In this document: positions 27,871 to 36,088 of the stretch, in pieces | How positions within the stretch are numbered: the first letter of the stretch is position 1 | Layout of the letters: every line of letters starts with the position of its first letter | NCBI GenBank assembly: GCA_035638575.1 | Contig: DASQZT010000013.1 | Coordinates: 1 to 64,000 of the forward strand | DNA: 64,000 bases | DNA from: DASQZT01 sp035638575 | GTDB lineage: Bacteria; Acidobacteriota; Terriglobia; Bryobacterales; Bryobacteraceae | Direction of reading: 5' to 3' | Translations under genes and position numbers: made by a program | The notes under the pieces: generated by a model | What the model was told of the DNA's origin: nothing | The model's database searches: none | What the model saw: only the letters and a program-made list of their open reading frames with translations

Positions 27871-28902
27871 ATGCGTTACTCTGAATTGGTAAAGGAACAA
27901 ACGACTTTGGTCAAGGCGAAAATCACTGCTCTCGGCTGCTACACCCCACCTGGCCTCCTGACTAACCAGGACCTCGAAAAAATGGTCGAAACCAGCGACC
28001 AATGGATCGTCGAGCGTACCGGCATTCGCGAACGCCATATCGCCGGGCCGGAAATGGCCACCTCCGATATGGCCATCGAGGCGGCCCGCTGCGCCCTGGC
28101 ACAGCGCGGCGTCGATGCGGCCGAAGTCGAGGCCATTATCGTCTGCACCGTTACCCCCGACATGCTGTTCCCTTCCACCGCCTGCCTGGTGCAGACCGGC
28201 CTCGGCGCGCGGGGCGCGTGGGGTTTCGATCTGATTGCCGCGTGCTCCGGCTTCCTGTACGGCCTCACCACCGGCGCGCACCTGATCGGCGGCGGCACGC
28301 ACCGCAAGGTGCTGGTGATCGGTTCCGATACCATGAGCCGCATCATCGACTACACCGACCGCGCCACCTGCATCCTGTTCGGCGATGGCGCCGGCGCCAT
28401 GCTGCTGGAGCCCGCCGGCGATGGCGACGATCACCTCGGGTTCATCGACTTCGTGGGCGAAGTGGATGGTTCCGGCGGCCCGGCCCTTTACATGCCGGCC
28501 GGCGGCAGCCGCCTTCCCGCCTCCCATGAAACCGTCGACAAGCGCATGCACTACGTCCACCAGGACGGCTCGGCCGTCTTCAAGTATGCCGTCCGCAAGA
28601 TGTACGAATCCTGCCGCGAGGTGCTGGCGCGCAACGGGCTCACCGTAGACAACGTGGACATCATGATCCCGCACCAGGCCAACCTGCGCATCATCTTCGG
28701 CGCGGGCGACCGCCTGGGCATTCCCCGCGAGAAGGTCATGATCAACATCGACCGTTACGGGAACACCACCGCTGGCACCCTGCCGCTGGCCACGCGCGAC
28801 GCCATCCTGCAGGGGCGCTTGAAAAAGGGCGACATCGTGCTTTATGCGGCGGTGGGCGCCGGCTACACCGTGGGCGCCACTCTCTGGCGCTGGGCCTACT
28901 GA
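27871..28902 (+). CDS. fabH: Beta-ketoacyl-ACP synthase III
   Basis: 343 residues. It condenses acetyl-CoA (or another acyl-CoA) with malonyl-ACP to start fatty-acid synthesis. The Cys-His-Asn triad is visible: Cys in IAACSGFLYGLTTGA, His in MIPHQANLRII and Asn in DRYGNTTAGTLPL. The conserved active-site arginine region is SDQWIVERTGIRERHI near the N-terminus. The start may be at 27871 or a few codons later (TTG at 27907); the family core begins at AKITALGCYTP. It stands as a single gene rather than in a fab operon. Confidence 0.95.
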   Translation: MRYSELVKEQTTLVKAKITALGCYTPPGLLTNQDLEKMVETSDQWIVERTGIRERHIAGPEMATSDMAIEAARCALAQRGVDAAEVEAIIVCTVTPDMLFPSTACLVQTGLGARGAWGFDLIAACSGFLYGLTTGAHLIGGGTHRKVLVIGSDTMSRIIDYTDRATCILFGDGAGAMLLEPAGDGDDHLGFIDFVGEVDGSGGPALYMPAGGSRLPASHETVDKRMHYVHQDGSAVFKYAVRKMYESCREVLARNGLTVDNVDIMIPHQANLRIIFGAGDRLGIPREKVMINIDRYGNTTAGTLPLATRDAILQGRLKKGDIVLYAAVGAGYTVGATLWRWAY

Positions 28903-28905
28903 CCC

Positions 28906-30303
28906 TCACTTCAGGCGCACGCCCACATCCTTGCCGTGCGGCAACTCCAGTTCCAGGATGCCGCCCATATCGGCCGCCGCCTCGTACATCTCCTCATCGT
29001 CGATCTCGACCTCGTATTTGCGCAGGGGCTCCAGCCCCACCAGAAACACCAGCGCCTCGTCCTGCATCTCGAGCTGGAACTTCCGCGCCGTCTGGGCCAG
29101 GCAGACCACCGCCTGGTCGAGGGAAATCGGTCCCGCGGCCAACTGCGGGCTGATGGCGGTCACCCGGCCGTCCTCGAAGATCTGCATCACTCCGTCGAAG
29201 TAGCCGAACCAACGCGCCGAATCGTCCCAGCTCGATCGCACGAAAAGCCGTCCCATCTCCGCGTTGTAATAAACCAGGGGAGCCAGGTAGTAACTGAGCC
29301 CCGGCTGGTACGGATTGGCCCACAGGAATTCGTAGGGCGCCCCGAACGTGCCGCGCAGGATGAACTTGTCGTGCATCAGCCAGCCCTGCAGGATCTGGCT
29401 GGACGGCGCGTTGGCGTCGTACGCCACCATCGCCAGCTCCGCGGCGCGCGAGAGCGCGGCCTCCCGCAAGTCGGGCTCGCCGATCTTGCGGGTCATCCCG
29501 ATATAGTAGTCCCCATCCGGCGCCGGGTATGGCGGCGGATAGTAGGTCATGAGATGCTCGATCGGATAATCCTTGAAGTACAGCGGGCAGGACTCGCGCA
29601 GATCCAGATTGGCGTTGTCGCGCAGGGCGTGGAGCAGTTCGAGCAGAGGGTAGGCATCTTCCCGCTTCAGCACGCTGCGGCCGCTCTTGAGGGCGGGCGC
29701 CATCTTGGCTTCCCACCAGGTGTGAACCACCCGCTCCAGTTCGCGCTGCGGAGTCCGCGGAACGTGGTCGAACAATGCCACGGCGGCCAGCACCCGCGAC
29801 CGCACCGCCGCCACGGTGTCGGCGCCCGCGGTTTCGGCGATGCCCTTTTCGAGCCGCGATGTCAATTCGCGACGCTGGGCATCGCTCAGCAACTCCTGGC
29901 ACCAGTCGAACACCAGCGCCTGTTGCCGGAGGTCGTTGTCCCGCCCGAGCGCCCACGCCACCGCCCGCCTCCCCGCCGCGGCATCGCCCGTGACCGCGTA
30001 GTACAGGGCGTCCGCGAAGCCGCGCTCGGGCATCGGGGCGCCTCCCATCACCAGCGCTTCCAGCTGCTGCCACCGCGCCGAGGTCCGGTCGCGTTCCCGC
30101 TTCAGCAGCCTGAGCCGCGCCGGCCTGAGAAACAGCCGCGGATGCTCGCTCGACACGGTGACCGGCTCATCCGCCGTCTGGGCCGCCGCCGCGGCCGGGC
30201 TCGACGCCATCAGGGTGGCCAGGATTCCCAGCAGCACAGGCGTGCCCGCCTTCCCCGGCCGATGATGGACAAGCCCGCCGGCCTGTCCTACCAGTGTGTC
30301 CAT
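28906..30303 (-). CDS. Secreted heparinase II/III-like alpha/alpha-toroid protein
   Basis: 465 residues from the ATG at 30303, with a hydrophobic export signal (VLLGILATLMASSPAAAAAQ). The N-terminal motif EHPRLFLRPARLRLLKRERD is the opening of many heparinase II/III-like and alginate-lyase-like proteins (HPRLLxxPxxLxxL). The middle is helical and the last third beta-rich (LGYYLAP-type segment, RLFVRSSWDDSARWFGYFDG). That matches a toroid plus beta-sandwich layout. The catalytic Asn/Tyr/His were not certain by eye, so lyase activity is only possible. It is convergent with fabH, 3 bp apart. Confidence 0.65.
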   Translation of the reverse strand: MDTLVGQAGGLVHHRPGKAGTPVLLGILATLMASSPAAAAAQTADEPVTVSSEHPRLFLRPARLRLLKRERDRTSARWQQLEALVMGGAPMPERGFADALYYAVTGDAAAGRRAVAWALGRDNDLRQQALVFDWCQELLSDAQRRELTSRLEKGIAETAGADTVAAVRSRVLAAVALFDHVPRTPQRELERVVHTWWEAKMAPALKSGRSVLKREDAYPLLELLHALRDNANLDLRESCPLYFKDYPIEHLMTYYPPPYPAPDGDYYIGMTRKIGEPDLREAALSRAAELAMVAYDANAPSSQILQGWLMHDKFILRGTFGAPYEFLWANPYQPGLSYYLAPLVYYNAEMGRLFVRSSWDDSARWFGYFDGVMQIFEDGRVTAISPQLAAGPISLDQAVVCLAQTARKFQLEMQDEALVFLVGLEPLRKYEVEIDDEEMYEAAADMGGILELELPHGKDVGVRLK

Positions 30304-30403
30304 CACCCCGATTGTGTCATAGCGACACAGCCCCCGCCCACCGGTCCACACCCGGTTTTCCGGGCCGCCCGGAAAATATTTGATTCAAAACGGGTTCAAT
30401 AGA

Positions 30404-30432
30404 TTGACACGTGGTTGTCCGATTGCTATTTA
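30404..30432 (+). promoter_or_regulatory. Promoter for the structured RNA
   Basis: TTGACA (30404-30409), a perfect -35, then a 17-nt spacer and TATTTA (30427-30432) as a weak -10. Transcription would begin near 30440. No gene with a credible start follows on this strand. Confidence 0.5.
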
Positions 30433-30439
30433 TGGTTGT

Positions 30440-30593
30440 GAATTGGCGAAGTAACCTTTCAAACCTGCCCTCTGCTGCAACAGGCAGGCGGAAGAAGAGT
30501 GAGCCGAAGAGACAGCGTGCTTGCGGGAGCCGGTGTTTGCAACAGTTTTTGCTCACTATTCTTCCCTTGTTGGTTGCCGCAGAGGGGTTTTTT
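30440..30593 (+). ncRNA. Structured non-coding RNA candidate, 6S-like architecture
   Basis: A closing stem pairs 30468-30481 (CCCTCTGCTGCAAC) with 30573-30586 (GTTGCCGCAGAGGG), 13 of 14 positions. A second stem pairs 30491-30504 (GAAGAAGAGTGAGC) with 30551-30564 (GCTCACTATTCTTC), 13 of 14 positions. The two stems are separated by a small internal loop, and a 46-nt apical region follows. A GTTTTTT tract directly follows the closing stem (30587-30593), as in a terminator. A TTGACA promoter lies upstream. One long rod with bulges, about 150 nt, fits 6S RNA. Primary-sequence identity to 6S could not be shown, so the class is tentative. An 84-codon reading frame across it has no RBS or homology. 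Confidence 0.55.
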
Positions 30594-30759
30594 GGCCAAC
30601 GTCTTTATTTTTACGATCTCTCCGGGGGATCAGTGGTAGCGGTCGTTGTCTGGCATTTCTGGTGAGGAGAAAATTTGGACGCGGACCTGACCAGGAATGG
30701 ACCGACATAATCTGTTCACCAGATAGCCCGACGCCGGATCCCAGCCCAACTTGGGCGGG

Positions 30760-30810
30760 CCGCATCGGATCCAGTTCCGAAAGTCATGGGACTGATCCGA
30801 TGCGGTTTTT
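30760..30810 (+). terminator. Strong rho-independent-type terminator hairpin
   Basis: CCGCATCGGATC (30760-30771) pairs perfectly with GATCCGATGCGG (30794-30805). The inner CAGTTCC and GGGACTG extend the stem to about 18 bp with one wobble and one bulge. TTTTT (30806-30810) follows. It terminates plus-strand transcription; the only upstream plus-strand unit is the RNA candidate or an unrecognised transcript between 30600 and 30760. It lies 34 bp from the end of the convergent zinc-ribbon gene. Confidence 0.65.
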
Positions 30811-30843
30811 CATTTTGGGCGGACGCGTTGCCGCTTCGGGGCC

Positions 30844-31137
30844 TCAGTAGCTCAGCGTCCCCGTCCGCGGCGCCTCTTCCGGATTCGGCAGATATAGCGT
30901 TTTGCAGTGCTCGCAGCGGTAGATCTCGGCGTTCGCCCCGAACTTTCGCTTCACCTCGTCCCCGAAGAAATACCACCGCTTCAGGTGCCCCGCGCAGAGC
31001 TTGCCTTTTTCGTCTTTTTCGTTGCACGCCCTCATACGCGGAACGCGCCGCTTTACCTTGGTGCCGTCGCTCAGGGTGTCCACCAGCTCCGCCACCGGCA
31101 CAGGCTTGTCGGAGGCCGCATATTTCGGGTTCGCCAT
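30844..31137 (-). CDS. Small zinc-ribbon-like hypothetical protein
   Basis: 97 residues with four cysteines placed as a metal-binding pair of knuckles: C38 and C48 (MRACNEKDEKGKLC), then C75 and C78 (YRCEHC). Between them the basic segment LKRWYFFGDEVKRKFG is conserved-looking. No recognised family name; probably a small Zn-binding protein. It is 67 bp downstream of the ferredoxin gene on the same strand. Confidence 0.65.
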   Translation of the reverse strand: MANPKYAASDKPVPVAELVDTLSDGTKVKRRVPRMRACNEKDEKGKLCAGHLKRWYFFGDEVKRKFGANAEIYRCEHCKTLYLPNPEEAPRTGTLSY

Positions 31138-31204
31138 ATCGAGAACGACGAGTATATCAGGATAGAGTTGCGCCTGACACGCGCCGCGATCTACGTGTCG
31201 CGAT

Positions 31205-31573
31205 CTACGCGCCGTCCCCCGCCCCGCTCGCCGCGAACGCGAACTCCTCCACTACCTTCCCCCCGATCAGATGTTCCTGAATGATGCGCTCCAGCACCTC
31301 CGGAGTCGCCGAGCAGTACCACACGCCTTCCGGGTAGACCACCGCGATGGGGCCCTGCTCGCACACCCGCAGGCAGTTCACCTTGGTGCGGTAGATGTGG
31401 TCCAGGAGCCCTAGTTCGGCCAGCCGCCGCTTCAGATAATTCCACGATTCCAGGCCGGCTTCTTTCGGGCAGCACTTCGGCTCCGTCTGATCGCTGCACA
31501 GAAAGATGTGCCGCCGGGTCCGCGGAATATTCAGGTTCACCGCAATCTGCCGCAGCCGCTCCAGGTCCGCCAT
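31205..31573 (-). CDS. Thioredoxin-like [2Fe-2S] ferredoxin
   Basis: 122 residues with the cysteine pattern of the Shethna/NuoE-like thioredoxin-fold ferredoxins: IFLCSDQTEPKCC (first two ligands) and VNCLRVCEQGP (last two, CxxxC). An electron carrier in the cytosol; the partner is not evident. A GC-rich C-terminal tail (GAGDGA) follows the conserved LIGGKVVEEF segment. It lies 5 bp downstream of the FAH-family gene on the same strand, so it may belong to that sugar-acid operon. Confidence 0.88.
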   Translation of the reverse strand: MADLERLRQIAVNLNIPRTRRHIFLCSDQTEPKCCPKEAGLESWNYLKRRLAELGLLDHIYRTKVNCLRVCEQGPIAVVYPEGVWYCSATPEVLERIIQEHLIGGKVVEEFAFAASGAGDGA

Positions 31574-31578
31574 AACCG

Positions 31579-32424
31579 TTACTGGACGCAGACCGCGGGA
31601 TTCCGCAGCTCGCCGATCTCCGCCGCCTGTATGCTCACCACGTCGCCGGGCTCGAGCGCCGCCTCGCGCGGCACGATGATGCCCGTGCCCGTCAGCAGCA
31701 CCGACCCCGCCGGAACGCGGTTGGCGCGCGTGAGGTATTCGATCAGCGTCTCCAGCCGCCGGTGCAGGCTGGCCGTCGAAGCCGTGCCGGAGAACACTTC
31801 CTTGCCGTCCCGCACGATCCGGCAGGTCATCTCCACATGATACGGGTCCGGCAGATCGCCGGCCGGAACGATCGCCGGGCCGAGCGCGCAGCAGCCGTCG
31901 TAGATCTTGGACTGCGGCAGGTACAGCGGATTCTCCCGCTCGATATCCCAGGCCGATACGTCGTTGGCCAGGGTGAAGCCCGCGATGCGCCCGCGGCTAC
32001 CCAACACCAACGCCAGCTCGGGCTCGGGCGCGGTGAATTTCGAGTCGGCGCGGATTCCGATCGGCTGGCCGCTGGCCACGCAGACGCGCGCAGTGCCTTT
32101 GAAGAAGATCTCCGGCCGGGCGTCGCGGTACACGTGCGCATACATGCCCTCGCGCGTGCCGTGTTCGGCGTCGCGGAACGACGCGCTGGGCTCATACGTG
32201 CAACCGCAGGCCCACACTTCGGGAGGCTGGATCGGCAGCACCGGCGTGTGCTCTTCGGCATGGCGGCTGGCCAGCTGCGATGCCAGTTCTCCCAAGCTTT
32301 CCTTTTCCACCTCGGCGCGCCGGATCAGGTCGAGCATGGTGTGCCCTTGAATCGGCCGCGCCAGGCCGTTTTCGAAAACGGCGGCAATCACCGCCCCTTG
32401 GATTTTGATTTGTCCCAGATGCAT
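31579..32424 (-). CDS. FAH-family 2-keto-3-deoxy sugar acid dehydratase (AraD1-like)
   Basis: 281 residues of the fumarylacetoacetate hydrolase superfamily. Metal-ligand glutamates and core motifs are PEPELALVLGS, FTLANDVSAWDIERENPLYL and the GTGIIVPREAALEPGDVV segment. The VWACGCTYEPS opening and the absence of a typical FAH lid fit the AraD1-type dehydratases that convert 2-keto-3-deoxy-L-arabonate to ketoglutaric semialdehyde. The gene beside it encodes the enzyme for the next step. Start at 32424 shares one base with the upstream stop (TGATG). Confidence 0.8.
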   Translation of the reverse strand: MHLGQIKIQGAVIAAVFENGLARPIQGHTMLDLIRRAEVEKESLGELASQLASRHAEEHTPVLPIQPPEVWACGCTYEPSASFRDAEHGTREGMYAHVYRDARPEIFFKGTARVCVASGQPIGIRADSKFTAPEPELALVLGSRGRIAGFTLANDVSAWDIERENPLYLPQSKIYDGCCALGPAIVPAGDLPDPYHVEMTCRIVRDGKEVFSGTASTASLHRRLETLIEYLTRANRVPAGSVLLTGTGIIVPREAALEPGDVVSIQAAEIGELRNPAVCVQ

Positions 32425-33869
32425 CAGTACTTCAGGTAGACGGTCTTGTAGTCGCTGTAAAACTCCATGGCCGCCTGGCCCTGCTCCTTCGGTCCGAAAC
32501 TGGATTCCTTGGTGCCGCCGAACGGGAGCTGGTATTCCACCCCGGCGCTCGGCAGATTGACGGTCAGCAGCCCCACCTCCGCGCGATAGATGTATTCGAA
32601 GGCCCGCGAGAGGTTGGTGGTCTGGATGGAAGACGAAAGGCCGAACGGGATGTTGTTGGCGATCCGCATGGCGTCTTCGAAATGCTTCGCCCGCATGATC
32701 GCCAGAACGGGACCGAAGATCTCCTCGCGCGCGATGATGTGCTCCTCCTCGACGCCCGCAAACACGGTCGGCTCCACGAAGTACCCCTTGGCCAGCGCGC
32801 CGTCCGTCATCCTGCGGCCCCCGCACAGCGGCTCGCCCGATTCCTTGCGCCCGGCTTCGATGTAGCGCAGCACCGTATCCATCTGGCCCTGGTCCACGCA
32901 CGGGCCGATTTCGATCCCCGGCTCCATCCCGTTGCCCACCTTCAGCCGCCTGGTCCGCTCCACCACCGCCGCGACGAACCGGTCGTAGATGGCGTCTTCC
33001 ACGATCGCCCGGCTGGTTGCCGTACACTTCTGCCCGGTGGAGAAGAACGCCGCGTTCACCACGTTCTCGACCGCGGTGGAGAAGTCCGCATCCGCCAGCA
33101 CGACGGTGGGGTTCTTGCCGCCCATCTCGAGCTGGATGCGCAGGCGCCGCTTGGATGCCTCCGCGTGCAGCCAGTTGCCGATTTCGCACGACCCGGTGAA
33201 CGACACGGCCTTCACCGGCCTGGCGCCCACCACTGCCCGGCCGAGTTCGCCGCCCGGACCCGCCACGAAGTTCACCGTGCCCTTGGGAATGCCGGCCTCG
33301 TGGAGCGCCTCCACCAGGCGCCACGCGCTCAAAGGCGCGGCCGACGCCGGTTTGAGCACCACCGTGTTCCCGCAGATCAGCGCCGGCGCCATCTTCCAGG
33401 CCGGAATCGCGCTGGGGAAATTCCAGGGAGTGATCATCCCCACCACTCCCACCGGCTTGCGCAGCGCGAACATGTGCACGCGGTCGCGCTCCGACGGCAC
33501 CAGCATTCCCGGCATGCGCGAGCCTTCACCCGCGAAATAGCGGAAGATGTTGATCGAGCGCCGCACCTCCCCTTTGGCCTCGGGAAGCGTCTTGCCTTCT
33601 TCGCGCGTCATCTCGGCGGAGACCTGCTCGAACTTCCGGTCCAGGATGTCGGCCGCGCGAAACAGGATGTTGCCGCGCGCCGGCCCGCTCATTCCCGACC
33701 ACACGGGCAGCGCCGCGCCCGCCGCCGCGGCAGCATCTTCCACGTCGCGGGCCGTGCCCTTCACGAAGCAGCCGGCCACCTCGTCGGTGTCCGCCGGGTT
33801 GCGGTCCTCGAACAGGGCGGAACCTTTCACCCATTCGCCATCGATGTAGTTCGAAAAAGTTTCAGGCAT
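32424..33869 (-). CDS. Alpha-ketoglutaric semialdehyde dehydrogenase-type ALDH
   Basis: 481 residues. It would oxidise 2,5-dioxopentanoate to 2-oxoglutarate, the last step of non-phosphorylating pentose/hexarate catabolism; the assignment rests on the coupled AraD1-like gene. ALDH motifs are ITPWNFPSAIPAWK, the glutamate loop LEMGGKNPTVVLADADF and the catalytic Cys in FSTGQKCTATSRAIV (about residue 280). The C-terminus PFGGTKESSFGPKEQG is typical of the KGSADH group. First gene of the operon with the dehydratase and perhaps the ferredoxin. Confidence 0.9.
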   Translation of the reverse strand: MPETFSNYIDGEWVKGSALFEDRNPADTDEVAGCFVKGTARDVEDAAAAAGAALPVWSGMSGPARGNILFRAADILDRKFEQVSAEMTREEGKTLPEAKGEVRRSINIFRYFAGEGSRMPGMLVPSERDRVHMFALRKPVGVVGMITPWNFPSAIPAWKMAPALICGNTVVLKPASAAPLSAWRLVEALHEAGIPKGTVNFVAGPGGELGRAVVGARPVKAVSFTGSCEIGNWLHAEASKRRLRIQLEMGGKNPTVVLADADFSTAVENVVNAAFFSTGQKCTATSRAIVEDAIYDRFVAAVVERTRRLKVGNGMEPGIEIGPCVDQGQMDTVLRYIEAGRKESGEPLCGGRRMTDGALAKGYFVEPTVFAGVEEEHIIAREEIFGPVLAIMRAKHFEDAMRIANNIPFGLSSSIQTTNLSRAFEYIYRAEVGLLTVNLPSAGVEYQLPFGGTKESSFGPKEQGQAAMEFYSDYKTVYLKY

Positions 33870-33916
33870 GTCTACCTTTCAGGGTACCGGATTCCCAGCC
33901 ACCCACTCGCCCACAT

Positions 33917-34477
33917 TCAAAACGGCTCCGTATAGAAATATGCGTCGTTGCGCGCGAATCCCGCAATTCTCGCCACCAGGTTCTGCGGGAATTTCTGAAT
34001 ACGCGCGTTGTAATGCTCCAGCGTCTCGTTGTACTTGAGGCGGGCCACTGCAACCCGCGCCTCGCTGTCCTTGATTCCATCCTCGATCCGCGAAAAATTC
34101 CCGTCCGCCGCGGCGCGCCGGTCCGACTCCATGTATACCATCAGCTTGGCCAATGCTTCGGACAGTCGGTCGTTGGCCCGTATGCGGGCCTGTGGAGTCG
34201 CGCCTCCGAGCAACTCGGCCTGTGCGGCGGCAACTTCCGCAAAGACGCCGCCGGCCGAAAGCCGCGATGCTTTCGCGGCGTTCGCGAGATCGCGGATCCG
34301 GCCCGCCCGCTCCGCGAATGCCGAATCCACGCCGGCCCATTGGGCATCGATGGCCACCCGATACTGCGCCAGCTCGTCCTTCACTTTCACATAGGTGCTT
34401 ACGGCCGTGCCCAATGCCACCACCACCACTGGTAGCCCGATCAGGACGATCTTCAGGCGTGATCTACTGTCTTCCAA
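33917..34477 (-). CDS. LemA family protein
   Basis: 186 residues with one N-terminal membrane helix (IVLIGLPVVVVALGTAVSTYV) followed by the long helical LemA domain. The C-terminal signature is LKYNETLEHYNARIQKFP and NLVARIAGFA. LemA proteins pair with TPM-domain proteins in many bacteria; the function is poorly known and suspected to concern the envelope. It is the last gene of the TPM-nucleotidyltransferase-LemA unit, overlapping the upstream gene by 14 bp. Confidence 0.93.
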   Translation of the reverse strand: MEDSRSRLKIVLIGLPVVVVALGTAVSTYVKVKDELAQYRVAIDAQWAGVDSAFAERAGRIRDLANAAKASRLSAGGVFAEVAAAQAELLGGATPQARIRANDRLSEALAKLMVYMESDRRAAADGNFSRIEDGIKDSEARVAVARLKYNETLEHYNARIQKFPQNLVARIAGFARNDAYFYTEPF

Positions 34478-35174
34478 GCCGGTCCACCGCCTCGATCACG
34501 GCCGCGATGCCTGACAGGTATGCGGCCAGCAGCGCGGACGGATCCAGCTCGCGCGGCTTGATGCGCTCTTCCCGCAGGTCCAGCAGTTTCTCGAACGGCA
34601 GCGCGTCGATCCCGAACCGCTCGCGCGCCTGCTGGATCACCTCGCGCTTCAACGGCGGCGCATCCACGCCGTGAAGCGCCAGGGCATGGCGGAACAACAC
34701 GCAGAATGTCGAAACCGAATCTGCCAGCAGGCGGCGCAAAAGGTCCGGGTCGGAGTATGTTCCCGCCGCTTTCTGGCGAAGCCGCAACAGCTTGGCGCGC
34801 AGATCGTGCTCCACCTGCGCGCGATAAATCGAAGGGTCCGGTTCCGCGGCCGTCACGTCTTTCCCGTACAGCACGCGGCGATGGCTCCGGATATCGCGGA
34901 ACTCGATGGCGAAGCAGTCGCTCGACGCGGCCGCTTCCGCTTCGGTCAGCAGCAGGGGCGAAGGATTGCCCTGCTTGCGCCACCACTGGAAAAGTCCTTC
35001 GCCGTCGGCCAGCTCGCGCGGCGAAATGGTCTGGAGCACGCACAGAATGTTGAGATCCGAGAACCTCGGATGGTAGTCGCCGCCGGCCCCCGAGCCGTAG
35101 AGCACCACCGACAGGAGCCGCTCGCCGTAAGCCTTTCGCAGGCGCTCCACCAGTTCCCTCAGCGCCTTCTCCAT
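34464..35174 (-). CDS. Nucleotidyltransferase-fold protein with altered metal motif
   Basis: 236 residues. The N-terminal segment VVLYGSGAGGDYHPRFSDLN is the GS...SDxD signature of the Pol-beta/MNT nucleotidyltransferase superfamily, but the second Asp is Asn (SDLNILCVL). The remaining two thirds are helical, with DPDLLRRLLADSVSTFCVLF and KPRELDPSALLAAYLSGI resembling a HEPN-like or kinase-associated helical domain. One missing metal ligand suggests weak or no transferase activity. Start 35174 is used because it clears the TPM gene stop by 10 bp. Its place between tpm and lemA is unusual. Confidence 0.75.
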   Translation of the reverse strand: MEKALRELVERLRKAYGERLLSVVLYGSGAGGDYHPRFSDLNILCVLQTISPRELADGEGLFQWWRKQGNPSPLLLTEAEAAASSDCFAIEFRDIRSHRRVLYGKDVTAAEPDPSIYRAQVEHDLRAKLLRLRQKAAGTYSDPDLLRRLLADSVSTFCVLFRHALALHGVDAPPLKREVIQQARERFGIDALPFEKLLDLREERIKPRELDPSALLAAYLSGIAAVIEAVDRLGRQ

Positions 35175-35184
35175 GGACGGGTGG

Positions 35185-35949
35185 TTACCAATCGTTGCAG
35201 GCGCCGCCACCGAAGCCTCCGAATGTGTCGCCCGAGTCGTACCCGCCGAAGCCCCCGCTGCCGCGGCTTCCCCAGGTGGAACGGCGCATGGCGGAGCGGC
35301 GGATCAGCCCCGGCAGAAGCCCGCGGCCGCCGAAGCCCCCGTAGCCCGCCGGTGCTCCCGCCCACATCAGCCAGGCCAGGATGACGACACCTCCGATCAC
35401 CACCGGCCACGGCATCGCCTCCCACAGCGACCAGCGCAACCGCCGCGGAAGGCTCGCGGCCAGCTTCACGTGCGATGCCCGCGCGGCCGCCTCGCCGATG
35501 GTTTCCGCCGCCGCTCGCAGGGCTTCGTTGTAGTCCTGCCGCCGCAGCGCCGGACGGATCTCTCGAAAAATGCGGCCTTGTATGCCGCTGGCCGCGGGTC
35601 CGGCGCCGCCGCCGGCGACGGCCCAGGGAAGCCGGTCCCCGGTCGCCAGCAGCAGCATGATTCGCCGATCGCCAGGTTTGTGCGGATCGCGCCACGCCTC
35701 GAACAGCGCCCGCGCGACCGCTTCCACAGGCTCGCCTTCGAGCGAGGGCAGCGTCACCAGCACGATCCGGATGCCCGTAGCGTGCTCCACCGAGCCGCAG
35801 TACTCTTCCAGTTGGGATTTGCTGCCCGGGTCGATCACCCCGGCAAAATCGCTGACACAGCCCTGTGGCCGGTACGCCTTCCAATCCACCGCCTGGCCGT
35901 CTGCCGCGCACCACCCCATCGCCAGGCAGAGCCAGAAGCACGTTCGCAT
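35185..35949 (-). CDS. TPM-domain (YgcG-type) membrane protein
   Basis: 254 residues. A signal peptide (MRTCFWLCLAMGWCAADG) precedes the TPM domain (about residues 30-150) with VSDFAGVIDPGSKSQLEEYC, IRIVLVTLPSLEGEPVEAVA and RRIMLLLATGDRLPWAVAGGG. One membrane helix (VVIGGVVILAWLMWA) and a Gly/Phe/Tyr-rich tail (GSGGFGGYDSGDTFGGFGGG) follow, typical of YgcG-type proteins. First gene of the TPM-NTase-LemA operon. Confidence 0.9.
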   Translation of the reverse strand: MRTCFWLCLAMGWCAADGQAVDWKAYRPQGCVSDFAGVIDPGSKSQLEEYCGSVEHATGIRIVLVTLPSLEGEPVEAVARALFEAWRDPHKPGDRRIMLLLATGDRLPWAVAGGGAGPAASGIQGRIFREIRPALRRQDYNEALRAAAETIGEAAARASHVKLAASLPRRLRWSLWEAMPWPVVIGGVVILAWLMWAGAPAGYGGFGGRGLLPGLIRRSAMRRSTWGSRGSGGFGGYDSGDTFGGFGGGACNDW

Positions 35950-36088
35950 GTCGATGTCTCAGTGTACTACGCGGCTCGGCCGACCCCGGAGCGGCCCCAG
36001 CCAGCAGCCGGACTTGATATAGTAAACCGCAATGACCACTGGGGGACCAGGTAGCTGACCGGTGGCGCGGGCTGGAGGTCAATTTTCC

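Noticed and set aside
30411..30665. An 84-codon plus-strand open frame in the gap before the zinc-ribbon gene
   Set aside because: No RBS, no homology, and it starts between the -35 and -10 of the RNA promoter; the extended base pairing explains the region better.
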